This document shows, in pieces, positions 32,176 to 42,000 of a DNA stretch of 64,000 nucleotides. Position 1 is the stretch's first letter, and each line of letters opens with the position of its first letter. The notes beneath the pieces were generated by a model. That model was not told the origin of the DNA. It saw only the letters and a list, made by a program, of their open reading frames with translations, and searched no databases. Where the stretch lies: NCBI RefSeq assembly GCF_003987345.1, contig NZ_PIPP01000002.1, forward strand, positions 558,001 to 622,000, in the 5' to 3' direction. Origin of the DNA: Aliidiomarina shirensis. Its GTDB lineage: Bacteria; Pseudomonadota; Gammaproteobacteria; Enterobacterales; Alteromonadaceae. A program made the translations under genes and the position numbers.

Positions 32176-32832
32176 ATGCTTGATTGGTCTGCCATTGATA
32201 CCGTTTTACTCGATATGGACGGAACCCTGCTCGACTTACGTTACGATAATAACTTTTGGAACGAACAACTGAAATTTCACTACGCCCAGAAAGAGCAAAT
32301 TAGTGTCGAAGAGGCCCATCATCGAATTAGCCAAGAATTCAAGAAAGTGGCGGGAACGCTCAATTGGTACTGCTTAGATTATTGGGAGCAAACACTGCAG
32401 TTGCCAATTCGTAAGTTAAAAGCAGAAACCGCAGAGTTAATTGTGTTTCGGCCGGATACACCTGACTTTCTCACTGATCTGCAACAAGCCAACAAACGAG
32501 TAGCGATCATTACCAATGCGCATCCCGATGCTTTGGCATTAAAAAACCGACATGTCCCGCTCGAAAACTTGTGCCCGCAGCAATTCTCAACCCATCAATT
32601 TGGCTACTGCAAGGAATTTCAAGAGCTATGGCAGAGCCTGCAATCGGAGTTTCCTTTTGATCCGGAAAGAACACTATTCGTTGATGACGGCGAGCATATT
32701 TTAGATAGTGCAAAGCAGTTTGGTATTCGCTACACCTTGGGTATTTCAAATCCAGATAGCGGTTTACCTGCAAACAACTTTCAACGCCACCCGCAAATCA
32801 GTTCATTTGCTGAGTTACCAAAACTTGGTTGA
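32176..32832 (+). CDS. yrfG: HAD-family GMP/IMP nucleotidase YrfG
   Basis: 218-residue HAD phosphatase with motif I LLDMDGTLLDL (D13, D15), motif II IITNAH and the motif III/IV region FVDDGEHILDSA. E. coli YrfG dephosphorylates purine nucleotides. It is paired divergently with nudE as in E. coli. An AAGGAAG ribosome-binding site is present. Confidence 0.9.
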   Translation: MLDWSAIDTVLLDMDGTLLDLRYDNNFWNEQLKFHYAQKEQISVEEAHHRISQEFKKVAGTLNWYCLDYWEQTLQLPIRKLKAETAELIVFRPDTPDFLTDLQQANKRVAIITNAHPDALALKNRHVPLENLCPQQFSTHQFGYCKEFQELWQSLQSEFPFDPERTLFVDDGEHILDSAKQFGIRYTLGISNPDSGLPANNFQRHPQISSFAELPKLG

Positions 32833-32890
32833 TGAAGCTATTTTTTCCAGCCATTATTGATATTAATGCTTTCGAATACAGGAATAATTC

Positions 32891-34300
32891 ATGGCCACAC
32901 AACATCATTTTGATTCAGTAGTAATTGGTTCTGGCCCTGGCGGTGAAGGCGCCGCTATGATGCTCGCAAAACGTGGACAAAATGTGGCTATGATCGAAGC
33001 GGAAGAGCGCTTAGGGGGTGGTTGTACCCATTGGGGCACTATTCCCTCTAAAGCGCTGCGTCATGCGGTAAGCCGACTCATCGAATATAATGCCAGCCCG
33101 CTTTTTTCACGCCAGCAAATGCCACATAAACTTACCTTTTCAGAAATACTGAAATACGCCGAATCAGCAATTCGTAAACAAGTTAAGTTACGCAGCTCCT
33201 TTTATGAGCGCAATTCCGTAACCGTTATCCATGGCGTAGCTAGTTTTGTTGATGCGCATAGTTTGCGGATAACGCATCCCGATGGTTCGATAGATACTAT
33301 TACTACCGATAACGTTGTTATTGCCACAGGATCTCGCCCATATCGGCCACCCGGCATCGATTTCAGCCACCCGCGAATCTACGATTCGGATAGCGTTTTA
33401 TCGCTGAAGCATGACCCGAAAAACATCATCATTTTTGGTGCGGGCGTTATTGGCTGTGAGTACGCCAGTATTTTTAGAGGCTTAGGTGTGAAGGTCGATT
33501 TGGTGAACATGCGCGAGCGGTTGCTCTCATTTCTAGATACGGAATTTTCCGACGCGCTTAGCTACCATTTGCGTAATAGCGGTGTGGTTATTCGCCATAA
33601 CGAAGAATTCGAAAGGATAACCGGACGCGACGACGGTGTGATCTTGGAAACGAAATCCGGCAAACGTATTTTTGCCGATTGTTTACTGTTTGCCAATGGC
33701 CGATCCGGTAATGTAGAAAAGTTGAATTTGAAAGCGGTAGGGTTAGAACCAAATGAACGCGGTCAACTTGAAGTAGATGAAAATTATCGCACTGAGGTTG
33801 ATCACATATATGCTGTAGGCGATATCATCGGCTATCCAAGCTTAGCCAGCGCCGCATACGATCAAGGTCGCTTCGCCGCAACCGCGTTAATTGATGGCAG
33901 TTGTGAAAGCAAATTGGTTTCCGATATCCCCACTGGAATTTACACCATTCCAGAAATTAGTTCTGTGGGTGCAACGGAGGAAGAACTTACCGCCGCCAAC
34001 GTGCCTTATGAAGTGGGTAGAGCTCAATTCAAGCATTTGGCGCGCGCGCAAATCGCCGATACTTTGGTAGGTAGCTTGAAGCTGTTGTTCCATCGCGAAA
34101 CGAAAGAGATACTCGGCGTACATTGTTTCGGCGAACGTGCTTCTGAGATTGTGCACATCGGCCAAGCTATTATGGAACAAGAGAATGGTGGCAACACGAT
34201 TGAATACTTCGTGAACACTACCTTCAATTACCCAACAATGGCTGAAGCATATCGGGTAGCTGCGTTAAATGGGCTTAATCGAGTTGGTCCAGCGAGTTAG
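32891..34300 (+). CDS. sthA: soluble pyridine nucleotide transhydrogenase
   Basis: FAD enzyme that reoxidises NADPH with NAD+. The 469-residue protein has the FAD motif [11 protein letters not shown] at 10-20 and the NAD motif [15 protein letters not shown]. The active-site segment [16 protein letters not shown] lacks the second redox Cys of dihydrolipoamide dehydrogenases, which is the SthA hallmark. Its last 26 bp overlap the 3' end of envZ on the opposite strand. Confidence 0.96.
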   Translation: MATQHHFDSVVIGSGPGGEGAAMMLAKRGQNVAMIEAEERLGGGCTHWGTIPSKALRHAVSRLIEYNASPLFSRQQMPHKLTFSEILKYAESAIRKQVKLRSSFYERNSVTVIHGVASFVDAHSLRITHPDGSIDTITTDNVVIATGSRPYRPPGIDFSHPRIYDSDSVLSLKHDPKNIIIFGAGVIGCEYASIFRGLGVKVDLVNMRERLLSFLDTEFSDALSYHLRNSGVVIRHNEEFERITGRDDGVILETKSGKRIFADCLLFANGRSGNVEKLNLKAVGLEPNERGQLEVDENYRTEVDHIYAVGDIIGYPSLASAAYDQGRFAATALIDGSCESKLVSDIPTGIYTIPEISSVGATEEELTAANVPYEVGRAQFKHLARAQIADTLVGSLKLLFHRETKEILGVHCFGERASEIVHIGQAIMEQENGGNTIEYFVNTTFNYPTMAEAYRVAALNGLNRVGPAS

Positions 34301-35585
34301 GGTAACGCGGTAGCGAGATCTTGATGTTGAGCCCGCCATCAGTTTCGTTGCGGGCTTCAATTTTACCTGAATGCATCAGCGTAAAGCGCTTCACAATCGC
34401 GAGGCCTAAACCCGAGCCTTCGTCACTACGGGCAGTATTTCCGCGCGTGAATGGCTCGAACATACTTTCCAGCTGTTCCTCGGGAATGCCCACACCGTGG
34501 TCGCGAATACTAAACCACACATATTCCTCATCAAAACTAAGGCCGCTTTGAATTTCAAATGGTTGGCTACCATAGCGCTTTGCGTTCACCATCAAGTTGG
34601 CAATAATGCGCTTGATTGCTACCGGCTGTAACTCCATATCGGGCAATCTTTGCAGATTCAAGTTAATCAAATCTTGTTCGATATATTGCGAGGACGTGAC
34701 CACTTCTTTCAGCAAATCGTTCAGATTACAGAATTCAAAACCTACCCGCTCCCGCGCTCGAGCGAAATCGCTAAACTGCGCTAAAATACCATTCAAATCA
34801 TCAATATCACTAATGATGCCCTCTACGAGAGGATCGGAATCGTCCATCATTTCTGCAGCTAAGCGGATACGGGTTAATGGTGTGCGCAAATCGTGCGATA
34901 TCCCCGCTAACAGCAAAGCACGATCATCTTCTACTTGGCTCATTGTGCGCGTCATACGATTAAAAGCGCGAATAACCGCCTGCAATTCACTCGCGCCTTT
35001 TTCTGGTAAGCGCTGAGGGTAATCACCACGAACCATTTGTTCAGCAGCATATTCAAGGCGTTTTAATGGTTGGTTCAATGAACGCGCAAACCAAGCAGCA
35101 CCAATAACGCTGAATAAGCCAATGAGGAGCAGGAAAACAATCAACGGAGAAAAGCGGCCATCGTCTAGATAGGCCATAGGTACTCGAAACCATCGCGGAT
35201 TACTCGAAGTTTGCACCCAAATATATAACCGGTCTTGGCTACCTATACGAATTTCTGCAGACTCATTCAACGTTTCGTAGAACAATTCAGAGAGAAAGGA
35301 ATACGGCGTAGCTTGCAATAGGCCGTTTTGCTGAGCTTCGGCGTAGCTAAACGATTCAACGCCACTAAGTTGATTAATATTAATTTTAACCCGCTCGTTG
35401 CTTTGCTGTTCCGCCCACTGCGCTACGAGCACGTGTCGAGCGAGTAAATAGCTCAGCTGATTAACACCTGGCTTAACAACATAAACGGTAAGCACGATAT
35501 AGGTAAGTGCTAAGTTTAATACTAGAACAGCTGCAATGAGCGCCATAGTACGCGCAAACGCAGTGCGCAAAAACAGCCTTTTCAT
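34275..35585 (-). CDS. envZ: osmosensor histidine kinase EnvZ
   Basis: Inner-membrane kinase/phosphatase for OmpR. I start at ATG 35583-35585 ([14 protein letters not shown]), aligning with E. coli; this gives 436 residues. Two membrane segments (about 16-36 and 150-170) flank a periplasmic domain. HAMP, the dimerisation box with the phosphorylated His in [14 protein letters not shown], the N box ([10 protein letters not shown]) and GSGLGLAIV follow. It starts 5 bp after the ompR stop. Confidence 0.95.
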   Translation of the reverse strand: MKRLFLRTAFARTMALIAAVLVLNLALTYIVLTVYVVKPGVNQLSYLLARHVLVAQWAEQQSNERVKININQLSGVESFSYAEAQQNGLLQATPYSFLSELFYETLNESAEIRIGSQDRLYIWVQTSSNPRWFRVPMAYLDDGRFSPLIVFLLLIGLFSVIGAAWFARSLNQPLKRLEYAAEQMVRGDYPQRLPEKGASELQAVIRAFNRMTRTMSQVEDDRALLLAGISHDLRTPLTRIRLAAEMMDDSDPLVEGIISDIDDLNGILAQFSDFARARERVGFEFCNLNDLLKEVVTSSQYIEQDLINLNLQRLPDMELQPVAIKRIIANLMVNAKRYGSQPFEIQSGLSFDEEYVWFSIRDHGVGIPEEQLESMFEPFTRGNTARSDEGSGLGLAIVKRFTLMHSGKIEARNETDGGLNIKISLPRYPNSLDQLD

Positions 35586-35590
35586 AGCTG

Positions 35591-36316
35591 TTAGTTTTCC
35601 ACCGAGCCATCTGGAATAAACACATACCCTAGGCCCCATACAGTTTGTATATACCGGGGCTTGGATGCGTCAGTTTCAATCATACGCCGTAAACGCGAAA
35701 CTTGAACATCAATACTGCGTTCCAACGCACTATAATCTCGGCCACGCGCTAAATGCATCAACTTATCTCGTGATAATGGCTCACGCTGATGCGTAACTAA
35801 AGCTTTCAATACAGCAAATTCCCCACTAGTGAGCGGAAGCATGTTGTCACCCGAATATAATTCCCGAGTTGCTGTATTGAACCTAAACTTCCCGAAGCAG
35901 AAATCATTAGTATTCGATGTTGGTGCTCCCGGAACTTCTCTTTGTTGCCGCTTCAACACGGCACGCGCTCTTGCCGCCAGCTCGCGAGGATTAAATGGCT
36001 TCGCTAGGTAATCGTCAGCGCCCATTTCTAGGCCGTAAATACGATCCATCTCGCTGCCTTTCGCTGTGAGCATAATTATCGGTATATTGTTCCCGCTTTC
36101 GCGCAAACGCTTACATATCGAAATGCCATCTTCGCCTGGCAGCATAAGATCTAAAACCATCAAATGAAATTTTTCTCGAAGTAGTAATCTGTCCATTTGC
36201 TCGGCTTCGGCAGCTACGCGAACAGAAAACCCTTGCTCCTGAAGATACCGCTCAAGCAAAGCCCGCAGGCGAACATCATCATCCACAATAAGAATTTTAT
36301 CGTCCACTTCGGCCAT
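35591..36316 (-). CDS. ompR: osmolarity response regulator OmpR
   Basis: Response regulator partnered with EnvZ that controls porin and other envelope genes. The 241-residue protein has a receiver domain with D12-D13, phospho-acceptor D56 and K106, then a winged-helix DNA-binding domain (about 135-235, with [13 protein letters not shown] and [13 protein letters not shown]). It is first in the ompR-envZ operon. Confidence 0.97.
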   Translation of the reverse strand: MAEVDDKILIVDDDVRLRALLERYLQEQGFSVRVAAEAEQMDRLLLREKFHLMVLDLMLPGEDGISICKRLRESGNNIPIIMLTAKGSEMDRIYGLEMGADDYLAKPFNPRELAARARAVLKRQQREVPGAPTSNTNDFCFGKFRFNTATRELYSGDNMLPLTSGEFAVLKALVTHQREPLSRDKLMHLARGRDYSALERSIDVQVSRLRRMIETDASKPRYIQTVWGLGYVFIPDGSVEN

Positions 36317-36428
36317 GTACTTTCCTGCACTTTATTATTTAATTTAATTGCTAGGGAATATATTCAAGCAGTTTAAAAGGCTTATGCACTGAAGGCAAAC
36401 AAATGCTTTCTAACCCACATTTAAACTT

Positions 36429-36905
36429 TTAATCTTGCTCATACCATATTTTATTTACAAACCATTGCTTCATCCCAGAAGGCGTTGGCACCTCCGCCTC
36501 GTCATCCATTTGCTTTTTCAGCAGTGCACGCGCCATTGGGGAATCAATCGAAATGTAATCACTGCGCCCATATATTTCATCGGGCCCAACAATTCGCAAC
36601 CGTTTTACTTCTCCCTGCGAGTTCTCAATCTCTACCCAAGCACCAAAGAAAATGCGCCCTGCCTGTTGCGGGTTATATTGTACAACGTTCACTTGCTCCA
36701 ATCGCTTGCGTAGATAACGAATACGTCGGTCTATTTGTCGAAGAAGTTGTTTGTTGTATTTGTAATCGGCATTTTCCGAGCGATCTCCTAAGCTCGCTGC
36801 CCACGCAACTTTCCGGGTCACCTCAGGCCTTTCCGTGCGCCACAAGTGATCGAGCTCGCGCTCCAATTCCGTGTAACCCTTACTAGTAATCAGGTTGGTT
36901 TGCAT
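36429..36905 (-). CDS. greB: transcription elongation factor GreB
   Basis: Stimulates cleavage of backtracked RNA in RNA polymerase. From ATG 36903-36905 (MQTNLITSKGYTELERE) it has 158 residues, the E. coli length. The tip acidic pair lies in WAASLGDRSENADYKYNK. The C-terminal FKBP-like domain carries FGAWVEIEN and DYISIDSPMARALL. A GGGGA ribosome-binding site precedes it, directly behind an 8-bp hairpin. The frame stays open upstream, but the added residues are not GreB-like. Confidence 0.96.
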   Translation of the reverse strand: MQTNLITSKGYTELERELDHLWRTERPEVTRKVAWAASLGDRSENADYKYNKQLLRQIDRRIRYLRKRLEQVNVVQYNPQQAGRIFFGAWVEIENSQGEVKRLRIVGPDEIYGRSDYISIDSPMARALLKKQMDDEAEVPTPSGMKQWFVNKIWYEQD

Positions 36906-36918
36906 ATTAATCCCCATC

Positions 36919-36939
36919 ATGCGACACCAGTTGTCGCAT
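36919..36939. repeat. perfect inverted repeat at the greB translation start region
   Basis: ATGCGACA and TGTCGCAT pair over a 5-nt loop, 13 bp upstream of the greB start codon and touching its ribosome-binding site. It could be an RNA hairpin controlling greB translation or a protein-binding dyad in the greB/csrA intergenic region. No T-run follows. Confidence 0.6.
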
Positions 36940-36985
36940 AAGTAGAATTTTTGGTACGATACTTTATAACAGTAGTGTATGATCT

Positions 36986-37014
36986 TTGACAGATAAACAT
37001 CGTGCTGATAAAAA
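36986..37014 (+). promoter_or_regulatory. candidate sigma70 promoter of csrA
   Basis: A consensus -35 TTGACA (36986-36991), a 17-bp spacer and -10 TAAAAA (37009-37014) predict a start near 37021 and a leader of about 107 nt. This is inferred from sequence match only; E. coli csrA has several promoters. Confidence 0.6.
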
Positions 37015-37031
37015 GTCATAGTTACAGTAAC

Positions 37032-37060
37032 CAAAGCTCAAAGATTAAGCTTTGCTTTTT
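37032..37060 (+). terminator. terminator-like hairpin in the csrA leader
   Basis: CAAAGCT and AGCTTTG form a 7-bp stem with a 9-nt loop, followed by C and five T's, all between the candidate promoter and csrA. It could act as an attenuator. The stem is short and AU-rich, so termination would be weak. Confidence 0.45.
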
Positions 37061-37127
37061 AGAAGATAAATTATACAACAAGAGCCTAGATATATAGGTC
37101 CTCCCTCTGCGCTAAGGAAAATTGTAA

Positions 37128-37307
37128 ATGCTAATTCTTACCCGCCGCGTTGGCGAAACGCTCATGATTAATGATGATATCAAAGTAACCGTACTCGCTG
37201 TTAATGGAAATCAGGTTAAAATTGGTATTGATGCGCCAAATAACGTTGCGGTTCATCGCGAAGAAATTTACTTACGTATAGAAGCAGAGAAGCAGGCAAA
37301 AAACTGA
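37128..37307 (+). CDS. csrA: carbon storage regulator CsrA
   Basis: Dimeric RNA-binding protein that blocks or stabilises mRNAs with GGA-containing sites. The 59-residue protein is a very close match to E. coli CsrA (61 residues), with [14 protein letters not shown] at the N-terminus and the RNA-binding [10 protein letters not shown] segment near the C-terminus. The ribosome-binding site AAGGA is itself a GGA motif, so autoregulation is plausible. It lies between greB (divergent) and tex; in E. coli csrA lies elsewhere, downstream of alaS. Confidence 0.96.
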   Translation: MLILTRRVGETLMINDDIKVTVLAVNGNQVKIGIDAPNNVAVHREEIYLRIEAEKQAKN

Positions 37308-37451
37308 GGCGAACATTTATTCCTCATACGCGCACCCAGTTTCCTAAATAAAGTTTCTGTTGGCCACAAACAAGCCCCGTTATAGTTCTCCCCGGCGGCC
37401 CCTCGTGGTAGTATCAGTAGCATTATTTTTCGCAGAAACGGAAGAAGTTGA

Positions 37452-39824
37452 ATGTCTGCTGCTCGTGTAAATATAGCCAAAGTTATCGCCGATGAACTTA
37501 ATGTTCGTGAAAACCAAGTTACCGCAACTGTTGCCTTACTCGACGACGGTTCCACCGTTCCATTCATTGCGCGGTATCGAAAAGAAGCCACTGGTGGCCT
37601 CGATGACATTCAACTACGCAGTTTAGCCCAACGCCTTACTTACCTGCGCGAGCTTGATGAGCGCCGCCAAGTTATTGCTAAAAGTATAGCCGACCAAGAT
37701 AAACTTACCCCTGAGTTGGCGCAGGCTATTCACCAATGTTTAAGTAAAACAGAATTGGAAGATTTATACCTTCCGTTCAAACCAAAACGCCGCACCAAAG
37801 GCCAAATTGCAATAGAAGCGGGTATAGAGCCTCTTGCCGAAACCTTAATCACTGCCAATGACGATCCCGATCAGCTTGCGCATTCCTTCTTGAATGCCGA
37901 TGCGGGGTTTGCCGATACCAAAGCTGTTTTAGAAGGTGCGCGCTTTATCCTGATGGAACGGTTCGCGGAAGATGCTCAATTGCTGAAATCAATTCGCAGC
38001 AAACTTTGGCGTGAAGCGAACATCGAATCAACAATGGTGCCGGGCAAAGAGAAAGAAGGTTCTAAATTTAGAGATTATTTTGCTTATCAAGAACCCTTAC
38101 ATAAAGTTCCTTCGCATCGGGCTTTAGCGTTACTGCGAGGCCGTAATGAAAGCGTTCTACAAGTAAAATTAAACCCCGATCCTGAGCAGGATGATGCGGT
38201 TCGAACCAGCCAATACGAAATCATTATCGCCAATCATTTTAATTTCGATACTAGTGATACCGCTGCCGGTTTATGGCGCAAACAAACCATACAATGGACA
38301 TGGCGAGTGAAAATCTTGCCACGTATGGAAACGGATTTGCTCGGGCAATTACGCGAAATTGCCGAAACCGCAGCTATCGATGTCTTTGCCCGTAACCTAA
38401 AAGATCTATTAATGTCTGCACCTGCGGGCCTACGACCCACGCTTGGGCTCGATCCCGGCCTACGCACGGGCGTTAAGGCAACGGTTGTTGATGGCACCGG
38501 AAAACTTTTAGGCAGTTCCACGATTTTTCCCCATGCACCACAAAATCAATGGGATAAATCTATCCGCACGCTGGCTGCTTTATGCAAACAGCATAAAGTT
38601 GAGCTTGTTGCTATTGGTAACGGTACTGCTTCGCGGGAAACCGATAAGTTAGTCGCTGAACTCATGGCGGCAAATCCAGAATTGAAGCTTACCAAAGTAA
38701 TGGTGAATGAATCCGGCGCCTCGGTTTATTCTGCTTCTGAACTCGCTTCGCTGGAGTTTCCTAATTTAGATGTTTCCTATCGTGGCGCCGTTTCTATTGC
38801 TCGCCGATTGCAAGACCCACTCGCTGAGCTGGTAAAAATTGAACCGAAAGCTATTGGTGTTGGCCAGTATCAACATGATGTAAGCCAATCGCAATTGGCG
38901 ATGAGCCTAGATGCGGTTGTTGAGGATTGTGTGAATGCTGTTGGCGTAGATGTAAATACTGCATCGGTGCCCCTACTCGCACGCGTGGCCGGATTGAATC
39001 GGAATTTAGCACAAAACATTGTCAACTATCGCGAGCAAACCGGCACCTTTAGTAGCCGTAAAGATCTACTTTCAGTTCCGCGTATGGGGCCGAAAAGCTT
39101 CGAGCAAGCCGCCGGTTTCTTACGCGTGATGGCGGGAGCGAACCCACTTGATGGATCAGCTGTGCATCCCGAAGCCTACCCAGTTGCTGAGCGCATCGCC
39201 GCAGCGAACCAGCGTGATATCGCTAATATTATTGGTGATTCCGGTTTCTTAAAGAGTTTAAACGCTCAAGATTACACCGATAGCCACTTTGGTGTGCCTA
39301 CTGTGATCGATATTATTCGAGAATTAGAAAAGCCAGGCCGCGATCCTCGCCCAGAATTCAAAACCGCTGAATTTAAAGATGGTGTCGAAACTATTAATGA
39401 TTTAAAAATCGGTATGACCCTTGAAGGCGTGGTTACCAACGTAACTAACTTTGGTGCATTTGTGGATATTGGGGTGCACCAAGATGGTTTAGTTCATATT
39501 TCTGCTATTTCCGACAAGTTTATCAACGACCCTCACGAAGTGGTAAAAGCTGGCGAAGTCGTGAAAGTGAAAGTGATGGAAGTTGATGCCGATCGGAAGC
39601 GTATTGCCTTAAGCATGCGTTTGCACGATCCCGTTACTCCGGAAACTAGCAGTGCGGTGAAAGCTTCCACCAATACGGGAGAAAAATCACCTTCACGCTC
39701 GCGAAATACAACGAATAAACCAGCACCCCAACGGAACAATAGTTCCGGTAGAAGCGCATCGGGAAACAATGCGCCAGTAAACAGCGCGTTTGCCGATGCC
39801 TTCGCCAACGCGAAAAAGCGCTGA
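37452..39824 (+). CDS. tex: Tex family transcription accessory protein (YhgF)
   Basis: Nucleic-acid-binding protein related to eukaryotic Spt6, involved in transcription under stress. The 790-residue protein has an N-terminal helical region ([16 protein letters not shown]), a YqgF/RNase H-like domain ([18 protein letters not shown] near 335) and helix-hairpin-helix repeats ([20 protein letters not shown]). A C-terminal S1 domain (about 650-720, [20 protein letters not shown]) and a Ser/Asn-rich tail complete it. It lies near greB and ompR as in E. coli. Confidence 0.95.
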   Translation: MSAARVNIAKVIADELNVRENQVTATVALLDDGSTVPFIARYRKEATGGLDDIQLRSLAQRLTYLRELDERRQVIAKSIADQDKLTPELAQAIHQCLSKTELEDLYLPFKPKRRTKGQIAIEAGIEPLAETLITANDDPDQLAHSFLNADAGFADTKAVLEGARFILMERFAEDAQLLKSIRSKLWREANIESTMVPGKEKEGSKFRDYFAYQEPLHKVPSHRALALLRGRNESVLQVKLNPDPEQDDAVRTSQYEIIIANHFNFDTSDTAAGLWRKQTIQWTWRVKILPRMETDLLGQLREIAETAAIDVFARNLKDLLMSAPAGLRPTLGLDPGLRTGVKATVVDGTGKLLGSSTIFPHAPQNQWDKSIRTLAALCKQHKVELVAIGNGTASRETDKLVAELMAANPELKLTKVMVNESGASVYSASELASLEFPNLDVSYRGAVSIARRLQDPLAELVKIEPKAIGVGQYQHDVSQSQLAMSLDAVVEDCVNAVGVDVNTASVPLLARVAGLNRNLAQNIVNYREQTGTFSSRKDLLSVPRMGPKSFEQAAGFLRVMAGANPLDGSAVHPEAYPVAERIAAANQRDIANIIGDSGFLKSLNAQDYTDSHFGVPTVIDIIRELEKPGRDPRPEFKTAEFKDGVETINDLKIGMTLEGVVTNVTNFGAFVDIGVHQDGLVHISAISDKFINDPHEVVKAGEVVKVKVMEVDADRKRIALSMRLHDPVTPETSSAVKASTNTGEKSPSRSRNTTNKPAPQRNNSSGRSASGNNAPVNSAFADAFANAKKR

Positions 39825-39879
39825 GGCTAAGCAGAGCCATGCGATATGAGCTTTTGAGGGTGTATAAGGATATTTTAGT

Positions 39880-40797
39880 ATGAGTGCGATGCTTTTAATT
39901 CTGGCCTATTTGGCCATTGGCCTCGTGCTAAAGCGCACCCACTTAATGCCGGTAAACACTGGCCAAGTGTTAAATCAGTATGTGATTAACGTGGCCGTTC
40001 CGGCCATGATTTTACTGCACTTACCGCATCTTGATATCACTCGATCGATATTAACACCCGCCATTATGCCCTGGGTGTTATTTCCGATTTCCATCGGCTT
40101 AGTGCTCTTATCTGCAAAAGTATTTAAGTGGTCGCGCGAGCTTACCGGCGCGCTTCTGATTGTTGTGCCTTTAGGGAACACGTCGTTTTTAGGCTTTCCT
40201 ATGGTAGAAACTTTCTTTGGAACTGCTGGCCTGCCCTATGCTGTAATTTATGATCAAGTAGGTTCGTTTATAGGCCTCGCGTTTTTCGCTACTTTTTTTG
40301 CCGCTGTTTATGGTAAACGAGATGATGGCAGTGAAGAAAAGCTCAGTAAGCTGAGTATGGCTAAACGCTTGGTTACATTTCCACCGGTAATTGCGCTTGT
40401 CGTCGCGTTACTTTTTGGCATGCAAACCTATCCCGGCATTCTTGAGACGCTGATCAGCAATCTCGCCGCCACTCTAGTGCCGGTCGTTATGATTGCCGTT
40501 GGTTTCCAATTGCAGTTTCGCATTCCACGTAGCGATTTATTGCCATTTTCGATTGCCATGGTGATTAAGCTGCTCATCCTCCCTGCTGCGGCATTAGCCA
40601 TTATTCGTATCTTTGATCTAAATGATTTAGCGGCTCAAGTAACCGTTCTAGAGGCCTCGATGCCATTCATGATTACCGCAGGTGCAGTGGCGATAAGCGC
40701 AGGGCTTAAGCCACGCTTTGTGGCATCGCTTGTAGGTTATGGAATACTCGTAGGATTAATTACCGTGCCGATTTGGGCATGGATCTTAAACGCTTAA
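39880..40797 (+). CDS. AEC family transporter (auxin efflux carrier fold)
   Basis: 305-residue inner-membrane protein with about ten hydrophobic segments in two five-helix halves. The helix-breaking segment NQYVINVAVPAMILLHLP near the start is characteristic of the AEC family, whose bacterial members export or import small organic acids. Substrate unknown. It lies 55 bp after tex and may share its transcript; a strong terminator follows. Confidence 0.88.
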   Translation: MSAMLLILAYLAIGLVLKRTHLMPVNTGQVLNQYVINVAVPAMILLHLPHLDITRSILTPAIMPWVLFPISIGLVLLSAKVFKWSRELTGALLIVVPLGNTSFLGFPMVETFFGTAGLPYAVIYDQVGSFIGLAFFATFFAAVYGKRDDGSEEKLSKLSMAKRLVTFPPVIALVVALLFGMQTYPGILETLISNLAATLVPVVMIAVGFQLQFRIPRSDLLPFSIAMVIKLLILPAAALAIIRIFDLNDLAAQVTVLEASMPFMITAGAVAISAGLKPRFVASLVGYGILVGLITVPIWAWILNA

Positions 40798-40800
40798 ACG

Positions 40801-40829
40801 AAAAAGGTGCGCCGTAAGCGCACCTTTTT
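40801..40829. terminator. bidirectional rho-independent terminator
   Basis: A perfect 12-bp stem (AAAAAGGTGCGC / GCGCACCTTTTT) with a 5-nt loop and T-runs on both strands separates the convergent AEC transporter and desaturase genes. Confidence 0.95.
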
Positions 40830-40846
40830 CAAAGCCGATATCAAAC

Positions 40847-41857
40847 CTAAGCTCGTAATTGGCGATGGATCTGTTTACGGCGTGTAAGCCATTGCTTTTG
40901 ACTTTGATAATAGGTCTGCATCTCACCTAACATCACTTCGTATTCTTCTTGTAACCGTTCTGCCAACCAAGGCTTCTTCGCTACTACGCGTTTTATCTTC
41001 ATTTCTAAACGCGCTTTTTCAATTTGGTAAGGGTTCGCTTTCTTTAAGTTCTTTGCTAAACCAACCCATGAAAATGCACGAATCAGCCATTTACTCGGAT
41101 CAAAGTGATACCAACGAATGCCATTGCGATAATCACCAGAGAAAATATGGTGGAAATTATGATAACCCTCGCCATAGGTGAGTAGCGCTATCCAACCATT
41201 ATCTCGTGCTGAATTCTTATCGGTAAACGTTTGCTTGCCCCATACGTGGGCGAGAGAATTAATGAAAAACGTTGTGTGATGGCCAATAACCAAACGCAAG
41301 AAGCCCGCAATTAAAAGCGCTCCCCAAACCTGGCCAAGAGCGAAACCGATTAGCAAAGGAACACCAATATTCATAAATAAGGTGAGGGGTAAATAGTATT
41401 TGTGCTGCCACATAACTATTTTATCTTTCTGCAGGTCTTTCACATTCGAATAATCATTGTAGCGGTGTTCATGATACTCGCGTAGCATCCAGCCGATATG
41501 CGCAAACCAAAAGCCGCGAGAAATCGAATACGGATCGTTATCTTTATGATCAACGTGCTTGTGGTGTTCTCGGTGATCTGAAGACCAATGCAAAATACTG
41601 TTCTGCAACGCCAATGCTCCCCCGAGGGCGAATATTAAGCGCACACTCCAATGCCCATCCCAAGCTCTATGCGACCACAAACGGTGATATCCCGCGGTAA
41701 TAGAAATGCCAGCATATACAGCCAAAATTACGAAGGCTGCAAATAAGCCCCAACTAAATCCTTGATAAAAGAGATAAAGCGGCGTGCCTACAGCGGCAAC
41801 AAGGAACGTAATGGTAAAAAGGCTAGCATTTAACCAAATAATTGGCGGTTTTTTCAT
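40847..41857 (-). CDS. acyl-CoA delta-9 type fatty acid desaturase
   Basis: Membrane di-iron desaturase that introduces a double bond into saturated acyl chains using oxygen. The 336-residue protein has four to five membrane segments and all three histidine boxes: HRLWSH at 58-63, HREHH at 95-99 and HNFHH at 233-237. The C-terminal tail (about 270-336) is basic and probably cytoplasmic. It is divergent from fabR with a FabR/DesT-like operator at its transcription start, which supports control of unsaturated lipid content. Confidence 0.94.
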   Translation of the reverse strand: MKKPPIIWLNASLFTITFLVAAVGTPLYLFYQGFSWGLFAAFVILAVYAGISITAGYHRLWSHRAWDGHWSVRLIFALGGALALQNSILHWSSDHREHHKHVDHKDNDPYSISRGFWFAHIGWMLREYHEHRYNDYSNVKDLQKDKIVMWQHKYYLPLTLFMNIGVPLLIGFALGQVWGALLIAGFLRLVIGHHTTFFINSLAHVWGKQTFTDKNSARDNGWIALLTYGEGYHNFHHIFSGDYRNGIRWYHFDPSKWLIRAFSWVGLAKNLKKANPYQIEKARLEMKIKRVVAKKPWLAERLQEEYEVMLGEMQTYYQSQKQWLTRRKQIHRQLRA

Positions 41858-41874
41858 ATTTTATACAACTTTTT

Positions 41875-41892
41875 AGCGAACAACTGTACGCC
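41875..41892. promoter_or_regulatory. candidate FabR/DesT operator
   Basis: On the minus strand it reads GGCGTACAGTTGTTCGCT, an imperfect 18-bp palindrome (GGCGTACA / TGTTCGCT). It starts 1 bp downstream of the desaturase -10 and so would cover the transcription start. From memory it closely resembles the FabR sites of E. coli fabA and fabB. fabR itself is the divergent gene 108 bp away. Confidence 0.75.
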
Positions 41893-41893
41893 G

Positions 41894-41922
41894 AATTTAT
41901 CTTTAATCGCGGAATTAATCAA
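41894..41922 (-). promoter_or_regulatory. candidate desaturase promoter
   Basis: -35 TTGATT (41917-41922), a 17-bp spacer and -10 TAAATT (41894-41899) on the minus strand. The FabR-like palindrome follows immediately, so bound FabR would block initiation. Confidence 0.6.
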
Positions 41923-41937
41923 GTGCCTTTGCAAAAA

Positions 41938-41966
41938 TTGATCTAACAGCTGTTCACTGATAAATT
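41938..41966 (+). promoter_or_regulatory. candidate fabR promoter with palindrome in the spacer
   Basis: -35 TTGATC (41938-41943), a 17-bp spacer and -10 TAAATT (41961-41966) mirror the desaturase promoter almost exactly. The spacer contains the perfect palindrome AACAGCTGTT (41945-41954), which shares the ACA-NN-TGT core with the operator next door and could be an autoregulatory site. Confidence 0.55.
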
Positions 41967-42000
41967 ACATTTTAATATCGCAACTCTTGGACAACGCCAT

